Positions 35,779 through 46,916 of a DNA stretch of 64,000 nucleotides are shown here, piece after piece. The position numbers were made by a program, and so were the translations under genes. The notes under the pieces are model-generated. The model was given only the letters and a program-made list of their open reading frames with translations, ran no database searches and was not told where the DNA came from. Source of the stretch: Amorphophallus konjac (lineage: Eukaryota > Streptophyta > Magnoliopsida > Alismatales > Araceae); the NCBI GenBank assembly GCA_022559845.1, contig CM040125.1:290146200-290210199 (forward strand), read 5' to 3'. Within the stretch, counting starts at the first letter, position 1. Each line of letters opens with the position of its first letter.

Positions 35779-38218
35779 GTCCCTCAGCAAAACCCTAATG
35801 CCATGGCATCGAAGTCCACAGTGCCAGACTGATTTGATCCCCAGATACGGTCCCAATCAAATCTGAATTCTAAAATAGGGCTGTCGGAGCTTCTCGGCAG
35901 CAACAGCCCTCGGCGCAATGGTGAGCACGCCGGGAACCAGCGCGCCGAGAACCCCCTTGCCTGTTCATCTTCCTATGCCGAGAGCCCCTCTTTGGCTAAT
36001 CAATCTGCGCCGAGATCCTCCCTTCATGCCAATACACTCATACCAGGAGCCTGTCTCTTCATCTGCCTTTCAACCCTTGTCCAACCTGTTATATCGGCTG
36101 AAGGGGATATTCATGGTCGCCATATGTACCTCAGGGATGAGATTAACGGGAGGAAACCCCCCTACATCATCTTAGATCAAATCCATTCATAATCCTATAA
36201 CCTAAGGGGCCATACCACTGTATAAGCCCCGACGGTTCTTGAGGGGATAGCAAGCATTGCCATGGGCACCTGCATCATCAGGGAGCCCAAGCCTTCTTTT
36301 CGGTTATCATCCCGTACCCGTGGATGATGGCCTATTTCCTTTGGCATGACCCGAAAGAAGGGGAAACGCTGTCGAAATTCTATCCAATAGGGTGAACCCC
36401 GGAAGGCCAAGGGAGTGTGATCGATACGCACCCCGCTTGACTCTATCCATTGGGAAAATGAATATCATAGACCCTCCAACCGAGCAGGGAGTTCAAAGGG
36501 GAAGATCCCCCGCTGTTTATCTGGATTCCATCTCGTCGCTATGTGGATGGCTTCCTATCCCTATTTGGCATGTCTATAAGCCCGGGGGATATGCCGCCCA
36601 ATTCAATTCATCCAAGCTCGATACGTTAATCGTCTACCGGCTCCCCTTTATATGTATGCCTGTTTAGGATGGGACAGAGCCAACAAAGCCCCAATCCTCA
36701 CTGTGGATTTCTGGGCCTTGTTTCCCCCCTCTCTCCCTCGATGTCATCGATGATTTAAACGTCGCGGAGTCCGTGATTTTCTTCTCAAATTTCTCAAGCC
36801 ACTAGGGCCATTGCAGGGATCAAAGTTTGTCATCTCTCGATCTCCTGGATGGTCGGCAATACTGATGGCGTGAAGCCTGTTCCTGAGAGCTCGAAGGCCC
36901 GGTGACTCTGATCCCTCGAACCCCTTTCATCTGTGACCCTGTGCTGTTAACCTGGTAGGCCCCTGGCTCTTTCCTCACTTGCCTCTTGAATCCATTCCCC
37001 AGGCCATGTCTGAATCCCGTGAAAAACCCCCAAAATAGGGTACCGTAAAACCCCATAAGCCCTCACGGCGCTCAAAGCCCAGCACCTTCTCGGCGTGAAT
37101 AGTTCCCGTCGCAGCGCGCGCCGGGAACTCCCGCACCGAGATCCTCTTCTTCCTCCCTTTGGCCTAGGCCGATAACCCCCTTCATGGCGCGCCGGGAGCT
37201 CCCTTCAGGCCACACCGAGAAGCTGGGCCATACTCCTGATCCTTATGCCGAGAACCTCTTTCTTCTTGGCCTAAACCTTGATCCCCATATCGTACCCATC
37301 CAAGGGATATACGGAGAACACTTGGCATCCCTCAGGAAATAAATCAATGGGGAGGACCTCCCCTACATTATTCTGTCCCGATCCGGATTTCTTTATAACC
37401 TTATGGACTTAACGGGCTATGTCACTACATGTGCTCCGACGGGTTCCGAAGGAACATAAATTGGTGCTATGGATGTGGGTGATGGCCCCGGGCCTGGTGC
37501 CCCCTTCTTTTCTGGCTTTCATCCCGGCATCCCGTGGATGATGGCTTATCTCCTCTTGACATAATCCAGGATAAAGGGGATATGCTGCCAAAATTCATTC
37601 GTATCACCTTGAGTGATCATGGTATTCTCTCCTAACCCCGCTGGCCCACGGAGTTCTGCCCTTGCATGTTCTCCGATGGTCTTCCGAAGGGGGATATCAA
37701 TAAGACATCACGCCTGCACAGGGTGTGCCATGCCGCACCGGTCCTTATCCGGATCCCGGGTTAGATATACCCGATCTTTTATGGATCCCACCCTGCCGCT
37801 GCATGGGTGGTTTCCTATCCCCATCTGGCATAGTCCAAGGTAATGGGGACATGCCGCTGGATTTGCTCCGCATTTGATGTATCCTTGCTTCACTCAGGCC
37901 ATTTAACGCCCTGCTGATGAACCAACCGTCTCTCTCGTTTGAGTCTTATTTTTGCCGCTACCTTCCTCCTATTTTTGGCGTTTAATCAAGGGTTGTCCTT
38001 CTTAGGAAGGGCTTAATTAACGTCATAGCATTTATGGTATGACGGACTTCGGGTCCCGACTCGAACTTCACAATCGACTGATTAAAAGTTAGATCGAGCG
38101 CATAATAATATTATCACCCCGGTGACTGGCACGCCAATAAATTAATAAATAATCCACACACACACACACACATATATATATATAAATAAAAGAAGAGAAC
38201 GAGAAAGCGTGTTCCACA
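35779..38218 (+). repeat. 3' LTR of element C (partial, 5' part lost in the gap)
   Basis: Matches 21605-24069 throughout, with scattered transitions, a single-base indel near 36160 and a shorter CA tract at 38155-38172. It ends GTTCCACA and is followed by the duplication GGGCG. Confidence 0.93.
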
Positions 38219-38223
38219 GGGCG
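38219..38223. other. Target-site duplication of element C, right copy (GGGCG)
   Basis: Identical to 20333-20337; it confirms the limits of the insertion. Confidence 0.92.
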
Positions 38224-39674
38224 TTGGGAGGAGGAGGAGTGAATAGAGTGGATAGATCAATGGGCGGGCAATGCCCGCAAGCACAAGGAATAAATAGAAT
38301 TTCGGGCGGATCAACGAAGGATGGATTTACCATGATAGGAGGAAGACGGGGTAAGAAATCCCATTGCTGGAGGAGAGATTGAAAGCGGGAGGGAGACCAA
38401 GAAAAGACAATCGGCGAGCTCCCCTCCTCCCGTGGATCATCGACTGGCCGCTTCTTCGGCCTCCATTGCACGAGCCGAGCCTCTTGCTTCTTCTGGTAGT
38501 CTTCTTCATGAAACAACCCCTGAAGGGCTTGACCATAATCAAGCACATCATCTTCTGGCCTCTCCAGTGCTGGCGGTGGACTGGCAATCGGACATACTGT
38601 ATTTCTCCCTGACGGAGCTGGCTACAGAGGTAATGTGCCGGGCTGGAGAGGCCCTCGAACAAAGTGTTGACGGTAGTCCCAGGTGAGTGGCCCAGAATCA
38701 CCCATCATAGATAATGCGATTTCTCGATAGCTAAGACCTCTCCTGTCCATCTTTCTTCCCTTGGGTATGGGCTTGGTCATTCCTTGTAATTGTACACCGA
38801 GGCCTCTCCCCAGTTGGTAGCCCAGTTTCAGTATAATGTTCCAGCCTTTTGAGTCTCAGATCTGGGGCTTCATCTTGATGTTAACTGGAGCAGTGATGGG
38901 CCTAGGAGGTGTATAAGCCCAAGGGAAGTTCAAATCCAGCACTGATATGACGGGTCGGCTGCTTGGCCAAAGTGTAGGAAGAATCTGTTCTGAAATGGCC
39001 TTAACCGATTGAACCGTGGACAAGCTCTTGACTTTGACGACCCTCCCTTGGAAAGGGAATTTGACGCACTGATGTGCGGTGGAGGGTACGGCACCGAGTG
39101 TATCAATCCATGGACGACCCAAGATCGCCTTAGACATGGGGTCAATGTCCAGCACATAAAATTCCACAGGCATAGTAAGGGGCCCGAGCTCTGCTTGAAT
39201 AGTGACTACCCCGTGACATGCTCTCCTTGAGTTGTCATATGCTGCTATAGTGGTGGGGGTAGGTCGTAACAATTCTTCAGATATATTGCAAACTCGGAGA
39301 GTACTGAGTGGGCATACATTAATTGAAACCCCTGTGTCAACCAGTGTTGCCTCGATGCTGACTTTGTTCAGAATGATTGTAATGCAGAGCGGCATCTGCC
39401 GAGCTTCTGGAGGTGCTAGCTCGGTTTCTGAGAATGTAATTGCCGGCCCTTTAGAAATAGTTGCTAGTGCTGTTGGTAAGCTGTCAACTGCCATGTCCTC
39501 GCTGACCATCACCTTCTGTAGGAAATCCCTGAGAGCGTCCTGGTGCAGGGTGGACCTTTTGATAAGTTCCAGAACTGATATCTTGGCGGGCACTCGGTCC
39601 AGATGATGTAGCAAGTCGTATTGAGTACCTGGTAGAGGTTCGGCCTCTTCTTGTTTGGCCGTTGGCTGAGAGGA
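38224..39674 (-). pseudogene. pro: Element B protease and G-patch-like segment
   Basis: Reads leftwards. The frame 39614-38856 holds an aspartic protease with GPAITFSETEL, the active site VDTGVSINVCPLSTL (Asp-Thr-Gly) and AILGRPWIDTLG about 75 residues later. After a stop at about 38855 comes a glycine-rich block, LGYQLGRGLGVQLQG, resembling the G-patch often found behind the protease of plant gypsy elements. The reading continues with stops to the element C insertion point; its continuation is at 20332 and leftwards. Confidence 0.82.
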
Positions 39675-42259
39675 CTAGGGATTGGAGGTAGTGGGGTAAT
39701 TCCGATGGAACAACTTCCCGCTTCTTAAGGCACAATTTTCCGCGGCATCGGGAGATGATATTATTGGCCCGGTAGGGTGGATGAGTGGAATAGACTGCGT
39801 AGGAGAGGTGATTTGGTGAGGGGTGACGTTGGGGTTAACAAGAGATGGTGGCCGGATGAGTGGCGTGGGATGAGCGGAAGGTGGGGTGATGATGGGGGAT
39901 GGTGCGGATGGTGGGAGGACGAGTGTAGGCAGGGTGACGGGCGGAGGATTGGATGAGGGGATGGTTATGACCGTAGCTGGGGTAACTAATGGTGGGTATG
40001 ATGGCGCTGTGGGTGGTGGTGGATTTGCTGGTGCGGGTGTGAATGGAAGGACAAGCGGAGAGGGTGTTGGGTGTGTAGGGAGGATAAATGAAGGAGTGAG
40101 GGGGTTGCGGTGGTTATGGTGGAGGGCCATTACTTATGGTGCAGTACCATCATCATCAAAAGACCACTCGGTGTCAGGAGCCGGGGGTTGGACTACATTG
40201 ACTTGCGCCGGCGCCGGCGGCTGAGGTTGTGGAGCGGGCGGATGGTTTGGCATCGGATTTTGATGGATCCCCAGATCCTGAACCTGCTGTGGTTGCTGCT
40301 GTTGTGGCGGCTGCTGTGGCTGCGGTGCTTGATGCTGCTGCACTTGCTGCCTCTGCGGCTGCCTTCTCTTTTCTTTAATCTCAACAATGGCCCTGTGCAT
40401 TTCGGCCCAATCTATCCTTTGTCCTTCATAAGATCATATACTAGGTCCCAAAATTGAAAACATCCTTCAATGGTATGTCCCGGTTGCCTTTGGAACATAC
40501 AATACTTCGTCTGATCAACGGCCGGATTCCAGTTGGGTTGTTCCGGAGGAAGCAGTATAGCATTAACCGACATAAGAGCCGAGAAAATATCCGTGAGGGT
40601 TTCTGGCAGTGGAGGATATTGTGCCCTCTTGGGAGCCGGGCGTTTGTTGTTTGGGTTGTTGTTATAGCCGTTGGGTGGAGGGACGTTGTGGTATTGCGGG
40701 GGTGGTGGTGGTTGCTGTGGTGCGGCAAAGGTGTTTTGTGGAATGGTGAAGGTGGGCGGAGGGTTTTGCAGAGTGATTTGCAAGTTCTGTGGAGCGGGAT
40801 TTTGTGGAGTGCGGGGGTTTTGAGGGAAGCGAAAAGGTACGTTTTGGAATGGAAAAGCAACGGCTTGAACCTGCTCATTCGTTTGGACCCCTTCTGTAAC
40901 CGGCCCTTGTGGCTTCTTATGGTACTTGGGCTTTTGGTTTTCGAACAGAGAATGGATAGGGGAGTCCTTGAACTGAGTCTGAATAAAGCGCGCCCGGCTA
41001 TATAGTTGGTGCATGTTAGCTATGTCATTCATTGCCAGGATGTTTCGGAAGGTTGGAGTAGCATTTGAAATAAGTAGCTTGACCTTCTCTTCCTCCGGAA
41101 TATGGCCGGGCACTCTAGCGGCCATCTGCCTCCACCTATCTGCATAAGTGGTAAACTCCTCATCTGTTTTCATCTTTTCGGCCACCAGATCTATAAAAGA
41201 ATAATCCGGGCTGACCCGGTCTTGAAACCGCTGAATAAACTTGTCTTTTACTACCTTAAAGCTCTCAGCTTCTTCCAATGGCAGAGAATAAAACCATTCC
41301 AGTGCAACACCGTCCAATGATCGGCGGAATAAATACGCCATAAGGTGATCATCATATTGGAATTGGGCCGATTCATATAAGAAATCCCTCACGTGAATAA
41401 AGGGATTGCCGTTCCCGTCATATTTTCTATAATTGGGGAGCTCGGACTGGGGAGGGAACCGGATGTTCTGGAAACTAGGAACAGGAACATCTGTCAAGGA
41501 TTGTGGGCCAACCCGTTTTTGGAGGAAGTCAAGTTGTTGTTGCATGGTGGCCCATTTATCAAGTAATTCTTACTCTCTGGATGGAGCAGGGGTAGCAAGA
41601 GATGATGCTTGAAGTTGAGGAGCAGAGGGGTGAATTGTAGTAGGAGGTGGGAGCCCATAAGAAGGAGACGAAGGATAAACGACCGACGTAGGGGGTCCAT
41701 AAGAAGGATATTGGGCCCGAGATTGACCCATATTGGAGTGGGCTTGGACCACCCCTGACTGAGGGTGCAGAAAATCGGAGGGACCCAACAGGACTTGTGG
41801 AACCAGTGGACTAGACAAGTGATGATCCATCTGAGTGAATGAAGGGATAGGAGACTTCCCTTTGTCAAAAGATTGCTACGCCGAAGTGGAAGATTGGCCC
41901 ATCTCCATGCCGGTGAATGTGATGGTCCGGGGTTGGATCGGAGTGAGATTAATTGGAGTGGGCTGGATGAGAGGATTGGATTGACCCTGCATAATCATGG
42001 GAGGGGAGATATTGGATCCTTGCATGGCCTGATAGACAGTTTGGAGTTGGGCCGGATCCAAATGGACCATCATTTAGAGAATGGAGCCCGCAGAAGGAGT
42101 AGAGAAGGAAGGGGTTGCCTGACCACCTTCCATGGAGGTAGAGGACGGAAGAGGGGCCGTCCCCTCTCCAGAAGAGAACGAGGTAACCCTAGCAGGGTTT
42201 TCAAGAAGCCCTTGAGGAAGAGAATCCTCTTGGGAATGGAGAGGATTGAAAGAAGCCAT
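39675..42259 (-). pseudogene. gag: Element B gag
   Basis: Starts at the - strand ATG at 42259 (MASFNPLHSQ). The same frame runs to about 40412 with stops near 42074, 41876 and 41567. The Gag core is at about 41460-40960: FPPQSELPNYRKYDGNGNP, DGVALEWFYSLPLEEAESF and FIQRFQDRVSPDYSF. A one-base deletion near 40412 shifts the frame into a Pro/Gln-rich tail (PQQQQPQQVQ and PPPPTAPSYPP stretches) that reaches the protease, with stops at 40134 and 39675. I see no CCHC knuckle. Glycine- and valine-rich frames on the + strand here are shadows of the proline-rich sequence. Confidence 0.85.
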
Positions 42260-43306
42260 GGTGGATTCGAAGAGCAGATTTGAGTAGCACTTGGAGAATG
42301 AGTCGACCCTAGGAGGTGCTTCCAACTGATGAAAACAACTCCACATGCAACGAACAACCTTAACAAGATGTAAACAACATAACACAAACACACAATGAGC
42401 AACCAAACTTAGAGGATTTATCACAAAGATGTAAGTAGCAAGAGATGAAGACACTCAAAGTCAACCAAGTTGTTTAATATGATGCTTCAAGATTCTTATG
42501 ATTTATCCTTTGGAACTTTAGTGGATGGATTAATATGAGCTCTTAACAATAGGTTCCTGACGAGAGATGGATGTAAAGCTTGGTTTGACTCTAAGTGTGA
42601 CCGCTCCTTCACTTATGCAACCCTAGACATGGGGTGGGAAAGGTACAACCGGCCCGGCGTCCGTGTGGGAAACCACGGCTCGCGGGGACTTATGGAGGTC
42701 CCTGGTGTGATTTCCTAGTCGGCCCCAAGGAATATGGAGACGAGAGGTCCGCACACCAAGGTAGAAAAATGCAATCTAATGTATGAAAGTATGAATGAAC
42801 CTATGTGCACCGGAGTGCATGCAAAATCTAGCCTAGAATCTAGCAAACAACTATGCACACAATGATGTAAGTATGTAGAACAATCAGGGAGGAAGTCAGA
42901 TATCACCCAAGTAAGGAAATCATAGCAGAAACTGCGGAAAGTAATGCACCTCGGGATGCGTACCTATCTGGAGTATAACGGACTATAGACCTTGCGTCAG
43001 AAGATAATAACGGTCGAAGGCCAGAACGCTAGAAGTAATATAACGCAGAGCACCAGGACCGTCGGATGAGCCAGAGAGCCAAAAACAACCAGAAATAAAA
43101 GGGAAATCCATGAAAAGCCCGTCCACAAGATCAGGTGTATAACGGTCCAATACCCCTGCGTCAGAGTGGAGTAATGCAGGGATAGAGGGCCGTCAGAACA
43201 CCCAGACGACAAGAAATAAGATGAAGTAAGAAGGAGATCCGAGGACAATCAAACAAGGGAATGATGGCAGGTTTAAACAGAGATCAAGACACGATTGGCA
43301 CAAGTT
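42260..43306 (-). other. 5' leader of element B with five 24-bp quasi-palindromes
   Basis: About 1 kb between the primer-binding site and gag, with no gene. Units at 42976, 43008, 43041, 43140 and 43172, each 24 bp. Their arms are more mixed (for example ACGCTA, CCGTCG) than in the 3' region. Confidence 0.75.
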
Positions 43307-43324
43307 GTCCCACCGTGATCGCCA
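43307..43324 (-). other. Primer-binding site of element B
   Basis: TGGCGATCACGGTGGGAC on the - strand, ten bases after the LTR end. Its last nine bases (CGGTGGGAC) match those of the element C site. tRNA not assigned. Confidence 0.75.
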
Positions 43325-43334
43325 AAAAATTATC

Positions 43335-45079
43335 TGTTGATTTGTTTTGCTTCTCTTCTTCTTTTTGTTTTGATGTGTGATAAAGATGATAGGCAAAAAT
43401 CAAAGATCTCAATCAACCCAAGGACATGTGAACCATGAACCTAGGCAACCAGAACAAGCTCTAGCATGGGCATGCTATCTCAATCATCAAACTAAACTAA
43501 GGAAATAAAGAAAAACACACGTCGGGACGTGGAGCAAAAGCAAATAAAAACACACCGCAAGGGTGGAGCAAGGAAAGAGAATAAGTGATATGTGATGGAG
43601 AGAAAGGTAATGCCCAATACTAAGAAAGAACGTGATCGCCACCAAAGTAGAAACAAGCCAAAGACTTGAAAATACCTTGGAAATAGGTGGATGAAGCACC
43701 CACCCACGGGAGAGAGAAAATCAGGGAAATCTGCAAATCAACCGAATGTAATGGCCGAAAGCCCACACGTCACTGGGAAGTGACGGTCGCTCGATGAACC
43801 GCTATATGAATCTGACGCGCCTGCACAAGACCGTCAAATAACCTGCAGTAATAGCTTGTGGATTCTTTTAACTCCAACTCCTCCAGCCGGCCAGAAGACT
43901 TGGGCCCCGTGTGGTGAACCTGTAAACCTGCCAAAGAACGTGAAAACACAAGAAAACAGACCCAAATTAGCCCTTTAAACAATATAGCATCAATTCTTCA
44001 ATAAACTCAATAGCATGCAAAAGGAAAGGAAAGTACCAGGGAGGTTTTGGTTTTTTAACCCCTCTGGGCGTTTTAAAAAGATAGGAGGATGTTTAGATGA
44101 TGAAAAACTAGGGAGAACGTGGAGAAAAGAAGAGGGACAAAGCTTTTGATGAAAAAGGAGATGAGGAAGAACACAATATGTAATGATGAACTTTGAAAAC
44201 CAATGGAACGAATACTCCCTTCACCGTGAAGCAGATGAACGTGAAAGACAATTCTCCTTGGTCAGATGTGACTCCAGAATGCGGCAGCACTTCGATGCGA
44301 ACTCCAGATCTTCCTCCTCCGGGCCATGAAGTTAAGGGTGCTATTTATAGACCCTCAAACTCTCCGATCGAGCAGAGGATAATCCAGCAAGATAAGAGGA
44401 TAACTCTTAGCAAATCCTTGAAGATAATATCACCAAGAGTCCATAGAAACAAACAGAAGGTTCTGAGGATCAGATTTGGAAGAGAAATCAACAATTCAAG
44501 CTCTTATCTCGACCACGGAGTAGCATAGAAAAGGCCTGAACTGACAGGACTCTCTGTTGGATGTAACGGCTGGTCGACAGACCACCACATGAAAATAACG
44601 CACCAGGGAACATCCGTTACATTCAACCTTATCTCAAAAGAGATAAGATCAACAGGAAGAAGATCAAACAAGTTGGACTGTTTGAAGGAAAGTAACGGCC
44701 ATGAGTGGACGCGTTGGAAGAAATAACGGCTTCACGACAGACCGTTAGAATCAATGGATAGGCCAACATATAAGCCTTAGAACAAAGGCCTCAAACTTTA
44801 GGACTCTTCAATAAGTAACGGCTCAGGGATCATGCGTTATATGGAAGTAACGCCCCCAGGGAGGACCGTTGTTAACAATGAGGATAAAAAAAAAGGTGCA
44901 AAGCTTGCTAAGCTCATCGAATAAAAGGCCACAATAAACCACACTCCAACCAAGGAGAAGACCCAAGAAACAGGCTTCAAATTGATCAAGGAGACTCGAT
45001 GAAGAGTGAACAACTCGGAGCATCATATGGATAAACAACGAGATGACCTAACTTATTGGTCATAAAACGGGTGTCAACA
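43335..45079 (-). repeat. 5' LTR of element B (copy 3)
   Basis: 1745 bp, starting TGTTGACACCC (45079) and ending AATCAACA (43335) on the - strand. It is followed by a primer-binding site, so it is the true 5' LTR. The TATA box TATAAATA is at 44342-44349. It carries the same nine 24-bp units as copy 1. Its right flank is copia A sequence beginning CTAAG. Confidence 0.93.
44342..44349 (-). promoter_or_regulatory. TATA box of the element B 5' LTR
   Basis: TATAAATA on the - strand; equivalent to 3214-3221. It would drive leftward transcription of gag-pol. Confidence 0.75.
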
Positions 45080-45773
45080 CTAAGCAAACAAAACATGAAT
45101 GTTAAGAAGGTTTGGATTTCAAAAGAAATGGTTTCATGTTTTGAAAATTTGAAAAGTTTGATGGGACCCAAATTTGGTTGGGTTCCAAACACCATTGCTT
45201 AATTGCTTGTGCAGAAATGTCTTGCAGCCATGCATAACATGTGGTACCTTGATAGCGGCTGTTCAAGACACATGATTGGAGACAAATCAAAATTTTGTCT
45301 CTTGGAGGAAAAGGAAGGAGGATACGTCACATTTGGAGGGAACAACAAAGAAAAAATCATTGGAACAGGTAATGTAGGTAAGAATCTCTCGAACTCCATT
45401 GGAAATGTGTTGTTAGTTGAAGGATTGAAATATAACTTGCTCAGCATAAGTTAATTGTGTGATAAAGGTCACAAAGTGTTGTTTGATTCTCATAAATGTA
45501 AACACTTTGAACCAAAATCTGACAAGGTAAAATTTTCTGGTAAGAGAGTCAACAATGTTTACATGATTGACTTAGATGATCCTGCTTATTCAAACATTTG
45601 TCTTGCTGCACCAAAATCTAAAATTACATGGTTATGGCATCATAGACTAGGACATGCTAGCTACAATGTCTTACATAAACTGTTAAAGCATTCAATGGTG
45701 AAAGGGTTGCCTAAATTATCATTTAAACAAGAAAACAAGTTATGTGATGCATGTGCCCTAGGTAAACAAACAT
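45080..45773 (+). pseudogene. Duplicated copia A segment: protease to GAG-pre-integrase
   Basis: Matches 3951-4644 over its whole 694 bp with seven substitutions and no indel, and carries the same two internal stops. It is the second copy of a duplicated block that also includes the whole B LTR. It encodes WYLDSGCSRHMIGD and HHRLGHASYN. At 45773 it joins directly to reverse transcriptase sequence, skipping all of integrase. Confidence 0.92.
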
Positions 45774-46916
45774 CAGAATTATAACCATGCAGATTTTGTA
45801 TACAAGCTAGATAGGGCACTCTATGGACTTAAGCAAGCACCAAGAGCTTGGTATGAGAGACTAAGCTCATTCCTCATTGAAAAAGGGTACACACGAGGTA
45901 AGGTAGATCAAACACTTTTCACCAAGAAGCAAGGTAAGAACATCTTGATTGTTCAAATTTATGTTGATGATATTGTGTTTGGTTCTACTAAGTCTGAAAT
46001 GTGTGAGGAATTTGTCAACCTCATGACTAGCGAATTTGAGATGAGCCTAATGGGAGAACTCCAATTCTTTCTCGGTTTGCAGGTCAACCAAGGACAAGAT
46101 GGTTGCTTCATAAGTCAAGCCAAATACATCAAGGAGCTGCTGAAAAGATTTGACATGGCAAACAGTAAAGTTATTGCAACTCCTATGAGCACCTCAACTT
46201 CACTGAATTCGGATGAAAATGGTAAATTGGTGGACGCAAAGGTCTATAGAGGTATGATTGGTTCTTTACTTTATTTGACTGCATCCCGACCAGATATCCA
46301 GTTTAGTGTATACCTTTGTGCTGGATTTCAAGCTAGTCCTAGAGAATCCCATTTGACTGCCGTCAAACGTATCCTTAGATATCTTGCCGACACTCAAGAT
46401 TTGGGATTGTGGTATCCATCATCATGTGATTTATCTCTCATATCTTATTCTTATGCAGACTACGCTGGATGTAAGCTGGATCGTAAGAGTACTAGTGGCT
46501 ATTGCCAGTTTCTAGGCGGGTGTTTAGTTTCTTGGGCTTCCAAGAAACAACACTCGGTTGCCCTCTCAACCGCTGAGGTAGAATATGTTGCTGTGGGGAG
46601 CTGTGGCACCCAAGTGTTGTGGATTAAACACCAACTCCAAGACTACCTAGTGGATCTTGGTTGTGTCTCGATTCTGTGTGATAACACTAGTGCTATCAAG
46701 CTTGCAAAAAATCTAGTCCAGCACTATAGGACTAAGCATATTGAGATTAGGCATCACTTCATTAGAGATGAGGTCGGTAAGAAAAATTTTGAACTGCATT
46801 TTGTTGATACTCTAAATCAAATTGCTGATATTTTCACCGAGCCCTTGTGTAATGAGAGGTTTTCAACACTCAGAAGAGAGCTTGGTCTTTGCCGACCTCA
46901 GGCCAATAAAAATTGA
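45774..46916 (+). pseudogene. pol: Copia A pol, right part: C-terminal reverse transcriptase and RNase H
   Basis: From about 45785 it reads NYNHADFVYKL, then ALYGLKQAPRAWYERL, the catalytic box IYVDDIVFGS (about 45960), ELQFFLGLQV, and RNase H with the Asp of SYADYAGC, RKSTSGYCQFLGGCLVSW and HIEIRHHFIRDEV. The frame 45945-46916 is open to a natural stop after GLCRPQ. It picks up the reverse transcriptase about 15-20 residues after the point where the left half ends at 6038, so between them the two halves contain nearly all of pol. It has no usable start because integrase and the N-terminal half of the enzyme are missing here. Confidence 0.9.

Larger units (their letters stand above)
20338..38218 (+). 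mobile_element. Element C: Tat-like Ty3/gypsy retrotransposon nested in element B
   Basis: Complete insertion bounded by TGTTGACACC and TTCCACA and flanked by perfect 5-bp duplications. Order: 5' LTR, primer-binding site, N-terminal gag extension, gag, protease, reverse transcriptase, RNase H, second RNase H, integrase, three tandem-repeat blocks, and a 3' LTR broken by the assembly gap. The second RNase H, the large size (at least about 19 kb once the hidden LTR part is counted) and the 3' tandem repeats point to a Tat-like lineage. LTR divergence in the first roughly 430 bp that can be compared is nine substitutions and one indel, so the insertion is moderately young. Coding frames carry about a dozen nonsense codons but few frameshifts. 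Confidence 0.92.
6122..45079 (-). mobile_element. Element B: Tat-like Ty3/gypsy retrotransposon with antisense genes (contains element C)
   Basis: Transcribed leftwards. Order on the - strand: 5' LTR (45079-43335), primer-binding site, leader, gag (from 42259), protease and G-patch-like segment (to about 38700), interruption by element C, then reverse transcriptase, RNase H, a second RNase H and integrase (to 16359), a long 3' region with two + strand genes, and a 3'-truncated LTR (7021-6122). The gypsy domain order and the extra RNase H after the first identify it as Tat-like; I cannot name the sublineage. It is defective through stops, frameshifts, the inserted element and the cut 3' LTR. 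Without C it is about 21 kb. Confidence 0.88.

Noticed and set aside
39886..41005. Gly/Val/Trp-rich + strand frames
   Set aside because: They are the complement of the Pro/Gln-rich Gag tail of element B.
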